Assembly: GCA_031261715.1 (NCBI GenBank) | Contig: JAISJB010000001.1 | Span: 1-64,000 of the forward strand | Length of the DNA: 64,000 bases | Reading direction: 5' to 3' | Source: Endomicrobium sp. | GTDB taxonomy: Bacteria > Elusimicrobiota > Endomicrobiia > Endomicrobiales > Endomicrobiaceae | Shown here: positions 10,449 through 20,339 of the stretch, in pieces | How positions within the stretch are numbered: the first letter of the stretch is position 1 | Layout of the letters: the number at the start of each line of letters is the position of its first letter | The notes under the pieces: generated by a model | Seen by the model: only the letters and a program-made list of their open reading frames with translations | Database searches by the model: none | What the model was told of the DNA's origin: nothing | Position numbers and translations under genes: made by a program

Positions 10449-11372
10449 ATGATTTACGATGTTATTATTGTAGGTGGTGGACCTGCAGGGTTAGCATCAG
10501 CTATTTATTCTTCTAAAAATAAATTAACAACATTACTTATTGAGAAGGCTAGTTGTGGTGGGAAGTTAGCAAATATTACATTACTAAATGATTATCCTGG
10601 TTTTAATGGAGGGATACAAGGTCTTGAACTTGCCACACGTTTTGAACAACATGCAAGATATTTTGGATCAAAAATAATATTTGATGAAGTTGTTTCAATT
10701 AATAATGATGCTGAAAAGATTAAAGTTATTAATACAGTAAATAAGAATTCTTATCAAGGTAGAGTGATTATTATTGCTTCTGGAACTCGTACAAGAACAT
10801 TAAATATAATTGGAGAATCACAATTTAATGGTAAAGGTGTATCGTTTTGTGCAATGTGTGATGCGCAATTTTTTAAAGATAGAGATGTTGTAGTAATAGG
10901 CAACAGCAGTTTTGCTATTAAAGAAGCTATATATTTATCACAATGTGTACATAGTGTTACTATCATAAGTAAATATCATAGATTATCAGCTAATCAAAAA
11001 TTACTAAATAAATTATTTTCATTAACCAATATTAATATTTTATATAATACAATCTTGAAAAAAATTTGTGGAACAGATATTGTGGAAAAGGTAGAAATTT
11101 ACAATATATGTACACAACAAAGTAAATATATAAATACAAATGGTGTATTTATTTCTATAGGGGCACAACCAAATAGTTTTTTCGTACCTGCTATAATACG
11201 AGATGAAAATGATTATATTATTACAAATAGTAATCTGAATACTTCAATTAAAGGAGTTTATGCGTGTGGTGATGTAAGACAAAACAGTATAAAGCAAGTG
11301 ATAACGTCTGTAGCTGAAGGTATTAAAGCTGCTATAAAGGCACATGCATACTACATTTATGCGTTCAAATAG
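10449..11372 (+). CDS. trxB: Thioredoxin reductase-like flavoprotein with altered NADPH site
   Basis: A 307-aa low-molecular-weight TrxR fold: N-terminal FAD motif GGGPAGLASA (9-18), redox CxxC at C134-C137 (CAMCDA), and C-terminal FAD segment ACGDVRQNSIKQV. The NADPH domain is atypical: the usual GxGxxA reads GNSSFA (151-156), and the HRRxxxR motif that binds the 2'-phosphate reads KYHRLSA. Family knowledge: TrxR relatives lacking these motifs include ferredoxin-dependent flavin thioredoxin reductases. Inference: the electron donor may not be NADPH, or the site is simply diverged. Adjacent to trxA. Confidence 0.85.
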   Translation: MIYDVIIVGGGPAGLASAIYSSKNKLTTLLIEKASCGGKLANITLLNDYPGFNGGIQGLELATRFEQHARYFGSKIIFDEVVSINNDAEKIKVINTVNKNSYQGRVIIIASGTRTRTLNIIGESQFNGKGVSFCAMCDAQFFKDRDVVVIGNSSFAIKEAIYLSQCVHSVTIISKYHRLSANQKLLNKLFSLTNINILYNTILKKICGTDIVEKVEIYNICTQQSKYINTNGVFISIGAQPNSFFVPAIIRDENDYIITNSNLNTSIKGVYACGDVRQNSIKQVITSVAEGIKAAIKAHAYYIYAFK

Positions 11373-11384
11373 ATATTAATTTAA

Positions 11385-12251
11385 ATGACTGTAACAAATA
11401 GAAAATTATTTATTATTCTTGATGGTAATCTGTATATACATAGAACATATCATGCACTAAAACCTTTACATGTACAAGTTGGACATTATCAAGTTAGTGC
11501 TGTATATGGATTTTTTAAATTAATTTTTAAATTATTAAATATGTTCAAGCCTGATTATTTCTTAATATGTTTTGATTATCCAGCAAAATATTTTCGACAT
11601 GACATATTTCAAGATTATAAAAGTAATAGAAAGCCTTTAGAAAATTCACTTATTGATCAAATGAAAATTATAAGAGATGGAATAACTGCATTAAACATAA
11701 TGCAATTGGAAATAAAAGGTTATGAAGCTGATGATTTAATAGCAACAATAGTTAATCAAAATAGTTTGTACAATATTAAAATTATAGTTATATCAGGAGA
11801 TAAAGATATTTTACAATTAATTAATGATGATAGAGTCAAAGTTTGGGATGATGCTAAGCACATTATGTATTCTACTCAAGAAGTAAAAAGAAAATATGGA
11901 GTTACACCAAGACAATTAGTTGATGTATTATCATTAGCTGGCGATATTGTTGATAATATACCAGGCATTTATGGTATAGGCTTAAAAACTGCTATTAAAC
12001 TAATACAGCAATTTGGTACACTTGAAAATCTTTTTGACAACGTCAATTTTGTTAAAGGAAATTTAAATAAATTACTAATATTAGGTAAATATCAAGCAAT
12101 TCTTAGTAAAAGACTAATTAGATTAAATACAAATGTTCCATTACACTTCAGTCTAGCTAGTTGTGAAAAACAAAATATAGATATGAAAAAAGCGTATCCT
12201 TTTTTTAATAAATATAAACTAAATAGTTTTATTATAAAATATTGTTTATGA
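11385..12251 (+). CDS. polA: DNA polymerase I reduced to its 5'-3' exonuclease domain
   Basis: Flap/5' nuclease that removes RNA primers and flaps. The 288 residues cover only the N-terminal nuclease of Pol I: acidic clusters in CFDYPAKYFRHD, GYEADDLIAT and VISGDKDILQL, and the helix-3-turn-helix GDIVDNIPGIYGIGLKTA. The proofreading and polymerase domains are absent. The stop is shared with the coaE start (ATGA, 12248-12251), so this is a clean end rather than an edge or frameshift artefact. The same nuclease-only PolA is known in Buchnera. Confidence 0.9.
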   Translation: MTVTNRKLFIILDGNLYIHRTYHALKPLHVQVGHYQVSAVYGFFKLIFKLLNMFKPDYFLICFDYPAKYFRHDIFQDYKSNRKPLENSLIDQMKIIRDGITALNIMQLEIKGYEADDLIATIVNQNSLYNIKIIVISGDKDILQLINDDRVKVWDDAKHIMYSTQEVKRKYGVTPRQLVDVLSLAGDIVDNIPGIYGIGLKTAIKLIQQFGTLENLFDNVNFVKGNLNKLLILGKYQAILSKRLIRLNTNVPLHFSLASCEKQNIDMKKAYPFFNKYKLNSFIIKYCL

Positions 12252-12835
12252 TCATAGGGTTAACTGGCAGTATTGCTGTAGGGAAAACTACGACAGCACA
12301 ATATTTCAAAACACTTGGGTTATATGTTATAGATGCAGATAGAATTGCTCATGAACTAACTAAATTAGGTTCACCAGTTTTACATGAGATAGTACGTATA
12401 TTTGGTAAAGATATATTATATTACAATGGACAGCTTAATAGAAATAAACTTGCTACAATAATATTTTCAGATTATTCAATGAAAGTAAAACTTGAAAAAA
12501 TTATTCATAAATATGTAATGTTACGTATTCAAAATCTTATTACATACAATGTTCACAAATATAAACATATATTACTTGATGTTCCTTTATTATTCGAAAC
12601 AGGATTGCATAGATTGTGTGATTGTAATATTGTTGTATATACTTCTTATAATACTCAAATAGCACGTCTGAAATTAAGGAATAATTTTAACTATGTACAG
12701 ATCAAACAAAGACTTCTGGGCCAATGGTCTATAAAGTTTAAAATAAAACTTTCTGATTTTATAATAAGTAATATTGGCTCAAAAAAAGATTTAAAGACTA
12801 ATGTACAAAAATTGTATAGAATAATTGACGCTTAA
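12248..12835 (+). CDS. coaE: Dephospho-CoA kinase
   Basis: Last step of coenzyme A synthesis, phosphorylating the 3'-OH of dephospho-CoA. The P-loop GLTGSIAVGKTT follows the start immediately, then DADRIAHEL and the DVPLLFETGL segment typical of CoaE. I place the start at ATG 12248 (195 aa), overlapping the polA stop; an in-frame TTG at 12242 is less likely. The polA-coaE-rho order is retained from free-living relatives. Confidence 0.95.
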   Translation: MIIGLTGSIAVGKTTTAQYFKTLGLYVIDADRIAHELTKLGSPVLHEIVRIFGKDILYYNGQLNRNKLATIIFSDYSMKVKLEKIIHKYVMLRIQNLITYNVHKYKHILLDVPLLFETGLHRLCDCNIVVYTSYNTQIARLKLRNNFNYVQIKQRLLGQWSIKFKIKLSDFIISNIGSKKDLKTNVQKLYRIIDA

Positions 12836-13012
12836 AAAAAATAATACAAAATTGCGCATTGCTATATAGTTATAAAATTTCTAGGTTAACCTTCAAAAAA
12901 GCAAATCAAGGGGTATTAATTTTTTTCTTACAATATTAATAAAGGATATCATTGTTCTTAATTGTTATAAATCAAAGTCATTTCTTTGTAATTATTTCAT
13001 GGAGGCAAAAGT
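12836..13012 (+). other. Leader region of rho, no gene
   Basis: 177 nt between coaE and rho. It contains a perfect 10-nt palindrome AGGTTAACCT (12883-12892) and AT-rich sequence with several -10-like hexamers but no convincing -35 partner. It probably contains a promoter and untranslated leader for rho; I cannot place either firmly. The ribosome-binding site ATGGAGG is about 10 nt before the rho ATG. Confidence 0.4.
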
Positions 13013-14287
13013 ATGGATGTATCTATGCTATCAAAACGTACAATGTCAGAACTTATAGAAATTGCTAAAAATCTTAAAATGGATGATTCTATTAGAGGTT
13101 TAAGAAAACAAGATTTAATAGCTAAAATTTTTGAAAATCAAGCTAAATTAAACAAATTAGTTTATGATGAAGGAGTGTTAGAAATTTTGCCAGATGGATT
13201 TGGTTTTTTACGCTCAACAGATTATAATTATTTACCAGGACCAGATGATATATATATCTCTCCTTCACAAATTAAAAAATTTATTTTAAGAAAAGGGGAC
13301 ACTGTATCAGGTTTTGTTAGACCACCTCAATCGCAACAAGAACGTTATTTTGCTTTATTACAAGTAAAATCAGTAAACGGACAAGAAGATCTTAATAGTA
13401 TTAGGACGCGTGCATTATTTGATAATTTAACACCATTATATCCTAATAATAAAATTATTCTTGAAACTCAAAAAGATGAAATATCAACACGAATTATAGA
13501 TATGTTTGTTCCAATAGGAAAAGGCCAAAGAGTTTTAATTAATGCTGCTCCTAGAACTGGTAAAACAATTTTATTACAGAAAATAGCTAATGCAATTACT
13601 ACAAATAATCCAGACGTGATTTTGATAGTATTATTAATAGATGAACGTCCTGAAGAAGTAACTGATATGCAACGATCTGTACAAGGAGAAGTTGTTTTTT
13701 CAACATTTGATGAACCATCAGAGAGGCATATACAAGTATCTGAAATGATTATAGAAAAAGCTAAAAGGATGGTTGAAAATAAAAAAGATGTAGTTATATT
13801 ATTAGATTCAATTACTAGATTAGCGAGAGCTTATAATACGGCAATCCCATCAAGTGGTAGAGTTTTATCTGGTGGTTTAGATTCAAACGCATTACAACGA
13901 CCTAAACGTTTTTTTGGAGCTGCAAGAAATATTGAAGAAGGTGGCAGTTTAACAGTGATAGGTACAGCTCTTGTTGAAACTGGAAGTAGAATGGACGATG
14001 TTATATTTGAAGAGTTTAAAGGAACTGGAAATTGTGAAATTTATCTAGATCGCAAACTTGCTGATAGGAGAATATTTCCTGCTATAGATCTTTTACGTTC
14101 AGGAACTAGAAAAGAAGAACTGCTTCTAAGTGAAGATGAAAAAAATAAAATGTGGATATTTAGAAAATGTATGACCTCTATGAATTCAATAGAAATTATG
14201 GAAGAATTATGTAAAAGATTACGCAATTCAAAATCTAACAAAGATTTTTTAAAGCAAATGGAACTATCTAGTATGGAAATATTATAA
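13013..14287 (+). CDS. rho: Transcription termination factor Rho
   Basis: Hexameric RNA helicase that releases transcripts. The 424-aa protein shows all domains: N-terminal Rho_N helices (1-45), a cold-shock-like RNA-binding fold ([15 protein letters not shown], 53-67, to about 120), Walker A APRTGKT (179-185), Walker [15 protein letters not shown], the [11 protein letters not shown] loop and EEGGSLT. No large insertion. First gene of the rho-rpmE-prfA-prmC-murA run. Confidence 0.98.
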   Translation: MDVSMLSKRTMSELIEIAKNLKMDDSIRGLRKQDLIAKIFENQAKLNKLVYDEGVLEILPDGFGFLRSTDYNYLPGPDDIYISPSQIKKFILRKGDTVSGFVRPPQSQQERYFALLQVKSVNGQEDLNSIRTRALFDNLTPLYPNNKIILETQKDEISTRIIDMFVPIGKGQRVLINAAPRTGKTILLQKIANAITTNNPDVILIVLLIDERPEEVTDMQRSVQGEVVFSTFDEPSERHIQVSEMIIEKAKRMVENKKDVVILLDSITRLARAYNTAIPSSGRVLSGGLDSNALQRPKRFFGAARNIEEGGSLTVIGTALVETGSRMDDVIFEEFKGTGNCEIYLDRKLADRRIFPAIDLLRSGTRKEELLLSEDEKNKMWIFRKCMTSMNSIEIMEELCKRLRNSKSNKDFLKQMELSSMEIL

Positions 14288-14296
14288 GAAGTACAT

Positions 14297-14325
14297 TTGA
14301 CTAATTAATATAGATTTAACATAAT
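14297..14325 (+). promoter_or_regulatory. Promoter upstream of rpmE
   Basis: TTGACT (14297-14302), a 17-nt spacer and CATAAT (14320-14325), one mismatch from consensus in each hexamer. It lies 10 nt after the rho stop and gives a short leader before the rpmE ribosome-binding site, so rpmE-prfA-prmC-murA may be transcribed separately from rho. Confidence 0.65.
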
Positions 14326-14353
14326 GTCACTCATAGAAAGGAGAAAAATAGTA

Positions 14354-14575
14354 ATGAAAAGTAAAAGTCATCCTAATTATATTAGATGTTGTGTATCATG
14401 TGCATGTGGATATAAATTTGAAACGCTATCCACTAAAGATGTTATTAAAATAGAAATATGTTCGCATTGCCATCCATTTTTTTCTGGACAAAATAAACTG
14501 ATAGATACAGCAGGCAGAATAGAAAAATATAAAAATAGACTTAACAAAAAAACAAAATATATGAAAACTAAGTAA
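14354..14575 (+). CDS. rpmE: 50S ribosomal protein L31, zinc type
   Basis: 73 aa when started at ATG 14354, which follows AAAGGAG (14337-14343); an upstream ATG at 14324 lies in the promoter -10 box and would add a non-homologous extension. The family pattern HPNY...CACGYKFETLS...EICSHCHPFFSGQNK is clear, with Cys residues of the zinc-binding (C+) form. It follows rho as in many bacteria. Confidence 0.95.
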   Translation: MKSKSHPNYIRCCVSCACGYKFETLSTKDVIKIEICSHCHPFFSGQNKLIDTAGRIEKYKNRLNKKTKYMKTK

Positions 14576-14589
14576 AATAAGAAAAATGT

Positions 14590-15651
14590 ATGTCTACACT
14601 GTTAAAAACATTAGAAAATTTTAATATAAAATTTGAACGTATAAAAGAAGATTTAAATAAATGTTTTAGTAATGTTTGTTTAAATCATAACAATATAAAA
14701 TATAAAGAATTGACAAAAGAGTATTTAGAATTACGTCCATTTGCTGAAAAATATATTCAATATTGCAAACTGTTAAAAGACAAAGCTAATACTGAAGAAT
14801 TAAAACTATCAGATGATAATGATATAAAGAAGATAGCTACCATTGAATATGAAGAACTTCTTAATCAACAATTAAAAATAGAACAAGAAATAAAAAAATT
14901 ATTTATTAATACTGATACCAATATCAATAAAAATGTTATAGTTGAAATACGTGCTGGAACTGGAGGTTTAGAAGCCAGTTTATTTGTAGGGGATTTATAT
15001 AGAATGTATATAAAATTTATTGAAAGAAATAAATGGAAATATGAAGTACTGACATCAGTTTCTACTGGCCTAGGCGGATATAAAGAAGTTATTTTTGAAG
15101 TCAAAGGACACAATGTATGGAAATTTTTTAAATTTGAAAAAGGAGTACATAGAGTACAAAGAATCCCATTAACTGAAGCTACTGGTAGAGTGCATACATC
15201 AACAGTTACAGTAGCTGTATTACCAGAAGTTCAAAATATTGACATTGAAATAAAAACAGAAGATATACGTATTGACACATATAGAGCTTCAGGAGCAGGA
15301 GGACAACACGTAAATAAAACTGATTCTGCAATAAGAATTACACATATACCAACAGGCCTTGTAGTGACATGTCAAGATGAACGTAGTCAAATAAAAAACA
15401 AATCTAAAGCTTTAAAAATTTTACTTTCTAAACTTTATGCTAAACAAAATTTGGATACTGAACAAAAACTTTCACATGAAAGAAAACAACAAATAGGTGC
15501 AGGAAATAGAGCTGAAAAAATAAGAACATATAATTTTGCTCAAAATAGAGTTACAGATCATAGATTAAAATATACTATATACGGTATTGAGGATATTATG
15601 GATGGTAATTTATCTAAACTAATAAATAAATTAATTCAAAATGTTCAATAA
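14590..15651 (+). CDS. prfA: Peptide chain release factor 1
   Basis: Recognises UAA and UAG and triggers peptide release. 353 aa with the GGQ motif at 237-239 (ASGAGGQHVNKTDSA). The recognition tripeptide position reads P-L-T in RVQRIPLTEATGR, keeping the P-x-T pattern of RF1 (usually PAT). It overlaps prmC, whose product methylates the GGQ glutamine, by 11 nt. Confidence 0.97.
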   Translation: MSTLLKTLENFNIKFERIKEDLNKCFSNVCLNHNNIKYKELTKEYLELRPFAEKYIQYCKLLKDKANTEELKLSDDNDIKKIATIEYEELLNQQLKIEQEIKKLFINTDTNINKNVIVEIRAGTGGLEASLFVGDLYRMYIKFIERNKWKYEVLTSVSTGLGGYKEVIFEVKGHNVWKFFKFEKGVHRVQRIPLTEATGRVHTSTVTVAVLPEVQNIDIEIKTEDIRIDTYRASGAGGQHVNKTDSAIRITHIPTGLVVTCQDERSQIKNKSKALKILLSKLYAKQNLDTEQKLSHERKQQIGAGNRAEKIRTYNFAQNRVTDHRLKYTIYGIEDIMDGNLSKLINKLIQNVQ

Positions 15652-16504
15652 TAACAAGGTTAATTATATATTAGAAACAGCTATTCACATATTACAAGCT
15701 GTTCTTCATTCTTATGATGAAGCAGTATCTGACGCTCACGTGTTATTATGTCATGTAATGAGAATTGAACGTTCTCAATTACTTTTATTACAAGATAAAC
15801 AACTGAGTACTAAGCAAGTAAATAAATATCAAGAATATATACTAAGACGGCTTCAATTGGAACCTGTTGCTTATATAGTAGGCTCTGTACAGTTTATGGG
15901 GTTAGAATTCAAAATTAATAACAACGTATTGATTCCAAGATGTGAAACTGAAATATTAGTTGAGACCGTTTTGCAAATTATAGACAAACAACAACTAATA
16001 TTAGATTTATGTACTGGGTCAGGATGTATAGCTGTCAGTTTAGCTAAATTAAAAAATATACATAATATTGTTGCTTCAGATATTAGCGAAGAGGCACTTG
16101 TATTAGCCAAACAAAATGCATACATTAATAATGTTATGAATAATATTCACTTTATTAAAAGTGATCTTTTTAATGATATAGTTAATACAAAATTTGATAT
16201 AATTATTTCAAATCCTCCATATGTTACAGAAACTGAATATAATGTATTAAAAGATAATTTAAAGTATGAACCTAAACATGCTTTAGTTGCATGTGATAAT
16301 GGTTTATTTTTTTACAAAAAAATAGCTAAATGTGCAATAAAATATTCAAATTCTACTTTTATATTAGTTGAATTAAATTCAAAAAATGTTCATAAAATTA
16401 AGGATATATTTGCATCATACAGTGCCTACACTAATATAGAAATTATTAATGATTATGCAGGATTACCAAGGATACTTAAGGCAAAAATAGAAAATACAAA
16501 TTAA
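15641..16504 (+). CDS. prmC: Release factor glutamine methyltransferase
   Basis: SAM-dependent N5-methylation of the GGQ glutamine in release factors. At 287 aa it has an N-terminal helical domain (1-80), the SAM motif LDLCTGSGCIAVSLA and the catalytic NPPY at 191-194. The overlap with prfA and the functional link are conserved widely. Confidence 0.96.
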   Translation: MFNNNKVNYILETAIHILQAVLHSYDEAVSDAHVLLCHVMRIERSQLLLLQDKQLSTKQVNKYQEYILRRLQLEPVAYIVGSVQFMGLEFKINNNVLIPRCETEILVETVLQIIDKQQLILDLCTGSGCIAVSLAKLKNIHNIVASDISEEALVLAKQNAYINNVMNNIHFIKSDLFNDIVNTKFDIIISNPPYVTETEYNVLKDNLKYEPKHALVACDNGLFFYKKIAKCAIKYSNSTFILVELNSKNVHKIKDIFASYSAYTNIEIINDYAGLPRILKAKIENTN

Positions 16505-16511
16505 TAGCAGA

Positions 16512-17776
16512 ATGGATACAATAATAATAAATGGCGGGCAAAAATTAGTTGGTGAAGTTTGTATATCAGGATCAAAAAATTCAACTTTGCCTATTTTATT
16601 TTCTACATTATTAACAGACGATACTGTCATAATAACTAATGTTCCAGCACTCTTAGACATAGATATTGCAATTGCTTTTTTAAAGTATATAGGTAAAATA
16701 GTAGTTAAAGATGGACATACTGTAAGAATTTATTCGTATAATACAATATATAAATGTACACAACCTTATGAATTAGTTAGTAAAATGCGTGCAAGTATTT
16801 TAGTAATGGGCCCTTTATTAGCAAGAATGAAGAGGGTAAATATTTCTTCACCAGGAGGTTGCGCTATTGGAGCTAGGCCTATAGACATACATTTAGAAGC
16901 CTTTAGAATGTTAGGAGTTGACATATCTGTACATAATAACTACGTTAAAATGTTTGTAAAAAAGCAACTCAAAGGAACTACTATTAATTTTAAGTTTCCA
17001 AGTGTTGGTGCAACTGAAAACGTTTTACTTGCAGCTACACTTGCCCATGGGCAAACTACTATTATTAATGCTGCCTGTGAACCAGAAGTAACAGATTTAA
17101 TCAGTGTGTTAAATAAAATGGGGGCTAAAATACAAACCTATGGTAAAAATAAAATAATTATTCAAGGAGTGACTAAACTTCATGGTGTTATACATCACAT
17201 AATTCCTGATAGAGTTGAAGCAGCTACATATATTATTGCTGCTGCTATAACAAAGGGAGAAGTTTTATTAAAAAAAGTAATACCGTCTCATTTAAGAATT
17301 GTTAATAGTAAACTAAAAGCTAGTGGTTTATATATCAAAGAAACTAATACAACAATTTTAGCTAAATGGGTTAAAAACTTACATCCTCAAAATATATCAA
17401 CGAATGTATATCCTGGATTTCCTACTGACATTCAAGCTCAATGGATGACTTTAATGTGTTTACTAGAAGGAACATCATACATAGAAGAAACCGTGTTTGA
17501 AAATAGATTCTTACATGTTCAAGAACTAAAAAAATTTGGTGCTAATATTTTAATAAATGACAGAATAGTAAAAATACAAGGTGTAAAAAAATTTATTGGA
17601 ACAGCAGTACAAATTTCAGATTTAAGAGCTGGAGCTGCTTTAATACTTGCAGGCTTAGTTGCTGAAGGACAAACTATTTTATCAAGTATACATCATTTGG
17701 ATAGAGGATATGATTCAATTGAAAATAAACTTAGAAAATTAAATGCAAATATAATCAGAATACAAGATAAAAAATG

Positions 17777-17795
<19 letters not shown>
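16512..17795 (+). CDS. murA: UDP-N-acetylglucosamine 1-carboxyvinyltransferase
   Basis: First committed step of peptidoglycan synthesis, adding enolpyruvate to UDP-GlcNAc. 427 aa, with SGSKNSTLPILF near the start, the catalytic Cys loop SPGGCAIGARP (C117) and RAGAALILAGLVAEG near the end. The final codons (17777-17795) overlap the 3' end of a tRNA gene on the other strand, so the last residues (C-G-D-S-R-N) are dictated by tRNA sequence. Confidence 0.97.
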
Positions 17796-17848
<53 letters not shown>

Positions 17849-17859
17849 TTAACCGTAAC

Positions 17860-18498
17860 TCATATTTTATTATAGTATTTGCATATTTGCAAGATAGGAC
17901 ATATTATATGATTACTTTTTCTTGCTGTGCATATATTTTTACCTAAATTTTGTATTAAAAAAGAAAAATTACTCCAGTATTGCCTAGGTATAATTTTTAT
18001 TAAATCTTGTTCTATGTTAAAAGGATTGTGATGAGTTGTTAGTTGTAATAATTGTGCAATTCTTATAACATGAGTATCAACCGCTATCCCATCATATATG
18101 TTAAATCCTATATTTAATATAATGTTAGCAGTTTTTCTACCTACACCAGGTAATGTAAGTAATTTATCAAATGTTTTAGGAATTGTACCATTAAATTTAT
18201 ATATTATTAATTTTGCTGAAGAAATAATGTTTCTGGTTTTAGTTCTATATAATCCTACTGATTTAATATAATGCTCAAATTCATATGCATTAGCATTAGC
18301 ATAATCTGCAATAGTTCTATATTGTAAAAAAAGATGTTTAGTTATTTTATTAACTCTAGTATCTGTACATCTTGCAGATAGTATTGTTGCTACGAGCAAT
18401 TCAAATGTCGATGAAAATACTAATGGATATTTAGCTTTACCAAAACGTTTATGTAAAAGTTTAACCATTTCTATTACATATTCTTGTATTTTTTTCAT
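17860..18498 (-). CDS. nth: Endonuclease III with one iron-sulfur ligand changed to His
   Basis: DNA glycosylase/AP lyase for oxidised pyrimidines. 212 aa with the helix-hairpin-helix LPGVGRKTAN (catalytic K122) and VDTHV (D141). The C-terminal cluster loop normally reads C-x6-C-x2-C-x5-C; here it is C190-x6-H197-x2-C200-x5-C206, so the second cysteine is histidine. The codon is CAT, read directly from the minus strand. Whether a [4Fe-4S] cluster with one His ligand forms is unknown. Divergent from rsmI. Confidence 0.94.
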   Translation of the reverse strand: MKKIQEYVIEMVKLLHKRFGKAKYPLVFSSTFELLVATILSARCTDTRVNKITKHLFLQYRTIADYANANAYEFEHYIKSVGLYRTKTRNIISSAKLIIYKFNGTIPKTFDKLLTLPGVGRKTANIILNIGFNIYDGIAVDTHVIRIAQLLQLTTHHNPFNIEQDLIKIIPRQYWSNFSFLIQNLGKNICTARKSNHIICPILQICKYYNKI

Positions 18499-18511
18499 TT
18501 ATCCATACAAT

Positions 18512-18540
18512 TTGACTTAGCAAAATTAAAATTATATACT
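18512..18540 (+). promoter_or_regulatory. Promoter of rsmI-argC-argJ-tsaC run
   Basis: TTGACT (18512-18517), 17-nt spacer, TATACT (18535-18540); one mismatch per hexamer. Located in the 95-nt gap between the divergent nth and rsmI genes, about 55 nt before the rsmI start. Confidence 0.68.
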
Positions 18541-18593
18541 AACTATGATAATATAAAAAAGTTATATATAGTTGCAAGAGAGATAATTTATAA

Positions 18594-19283
18594 ATGGATG
18601 GGATGTTGTATATAGTTCCTACTCCAATTGGAAATCTTGAAGATATTACCTTACGAGCTTTAAAAATATTAAGACAATGTAATGTAATAGCTTGTGAGAA
18701 TATTAAACATAGTTTAAAATTGTTATCATATTTTAATATATCTAAAACTTTGATACATTATTGTTCTTATAATGAGTACAGTCAATCTAATAAAATAATT
18801 GCTTTGTTGCGTAATGGACAACATGTTGCTCTTATATCTAATGCAGGAACTCCAGCAATATCAGATCCAGGGTATGTTTTAATAAAGAAAGTTATTGAAA
18901 ATAATATGACATTTGAAGTATTACCTGGAGTTAGTGCCTTTGTTACAGCACTAGTAGGCTCCGGTTTACCATTGAAGAGTTTTATTTTTTGTGGATTTTT
19001 AAAAAGACAAAATAGCAAAGTTAAAAAAGAATTGTATAAGTTGAAACTCTTAGATAAAACGATTATAATTTATGAATCATCACATAGAATTGTTAAAACT
19101 ATTTTATTGTGCAAAGAAATTTTTGGAGATGATACTTTGATATGTGTTGCTAGAGAATTGACAAAAAAATTTGAAGAATTTATAAGAGGGACCATAGATC
19201 AAGTTATAGATGTAATTCAAAAAAAAAGAAGTTTGCTTGGTGAATTTGTTATTTTAATATATAACTGTGGAGAAAAAGTATAA
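18594..19283 (+). CDS. rsmI: 16S rRNA (cytidine-1402-2'-O)-methyltransferase
   Basis: Tetrapyrrole-methylase fold enzyme that methylates C1402 in the decoding centre. 229 aa beginning [19 protein letters not shown], with the SAM-loop segment [15 protein letters not shown] and [16 protein letters not shown], diagnostic for RsmI. The C-terminal region is somewhat short. Start at M1 or M4 (MLYIVP). Its stop overlaps the argC start by one base. Confidence 0.95.
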   Translation: MDGMLYIVPTPIGNLEDITLRALKILRQCNVIACENIKHSLKLLSYFNISKTLIHYCSYNEYSQSNKIIALLRNGQHVALISNAGTPAISDPGYVLIKKVIENNMTFEVLPGVSAFVTALVGSGLPLKSFIFCGFLKRQNSKVKKELYKLKLLDKTIIIYESSHRIVKTILLCKEIFGDDTLICVARELTKKFEEFIRGTIDQVIDVIQKKRSLLGEFVILIYNCGEKV

Positions 19284-20305
19284 TGATTAGAGTTGGTATT
19301 ATTGGAATTACAGGATATACAGGTGAAGAACTACTACGTATACTTAGTAAGCATACAAATGTAAAAATAACTGGACTGTACGCGAGAAAATCTTTTATTG
19401 GTCAAGATATAAAAAAACTATACCCTTGTTGTAACAATCTAAATTTGACAATTGAATCACTTAATCTTGATCAAGTTAGTGCAAAAAGCGATGTTGTATT
19501 TTTAGCTCTTCCACATGCTGTTGCTTTAAATATTGTTCCTACCCTTTTTAATCGTAGAGTTAAAATTATAGATTTATCTGCAGATTTTAGATTACATAAT
19601 CAATATATTTATGAACAATGGTATAAAGTTACTCATACTGCTACACAATATCTTGAGAAAGCAGTATATGGTTTATCTGAATTATACTATGATCAAATCA
19701 AACAAGCTACTCTTATAGCTAATCCAGGCTGTTATCCTACGTCAATTATTTTAGGGTGTGCTCCTGTTATAAAAAATAATTTAATTGATTTAGATGAAAT
19801 CATTATAGATGCCAAAAGTGGAATATCAGGAGCTGGGAGAAAGAATGCACAAACTTATTTAAAAACAGAATCGCAAAATTTTAAATCTTATAATATAGCT
19901 GGACAACATAGACATATACCTGAAATAGAACAAGAGTTATCAATGTTGGCAAAAGGAAGAAATATTACTATTAACTTTACTCCACATATTATTCCAATTG
20001 AACGTGGGATGCTATCAACTATTTATATGAATCTTAAGAATAATGTAAAAAAATACATGATACTTGAAAAATATCAAGAATTCTATTCAAAGAGTTCGTT
20101 TATTAAAATAAACGATACTTCATTGCCAGAAACTAAGGATGTTCTAAATACAAATTTTTGTAAAATAGGCTTCAAGATTGATTATAGAACGAAAAAACTT
20201 ATTATTATTTCTGTTATAGATAATTTAATGAAGGGTGCGTCTGGCCAAGCAGTACAAAATATGAACATTATGTTTGGATTAAAAGAGACAACTGGATTGT
20301 TATAA
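19283..20305 (+). CDS. argC: N-acetyl-gamma-glutamyl-phosphate reductase
   Basis: Third step of arginine synthesis, reducing N-acetylglutamyl phosphate to the semialdehyde with NADPH. 340 aa, with N-terminal [14 protein letters not shown], catalytic C150 in ANPGCYPTS and [11 protein letters not shown]. Lies directly before argJ, so two consecutive arginine genes are retained. Confidence 0.97.
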   Translation: MIRVGIIGITGYTGEELLRILSKHTNVKITGLYARKSFIGQDIKKLYPCCNNLNLTIESLNLDQVSAKSDVVFLALPHAVALNIVPTLFNRRVKIIDLSADFRLHNQYIYEQWYKVTHTATQYLEKAVYGLSELYYDQIKQATLIANPGCYPTSIILGCAPVIKNNLIDLDEIIIDAKSGISGAGRKNAQTYLKTESQNFKSYNIAGQHRHIPEIEQELSMLAKGRNITINFTPHIIPIERGMLSTIYMNLKNNVKKYMILEKYQEFYSKSSFIKINDTSLPETKDVLNTNFCKIGFKIDYRTKKLIIISVIDNLMKGASGQAVQNMNIMFGLKETTGLL

Positions 20306-20339
20306 GATAAGTACTTGTAGAGATGGAGGAATAAATTCT

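Noticed and set aside
14324-14353. Longer L31 start at ATG 14324
   Set aside because: That ATG lies in the promoter -10 box; ATG 14354 has the ribosome-binding site and the right length.
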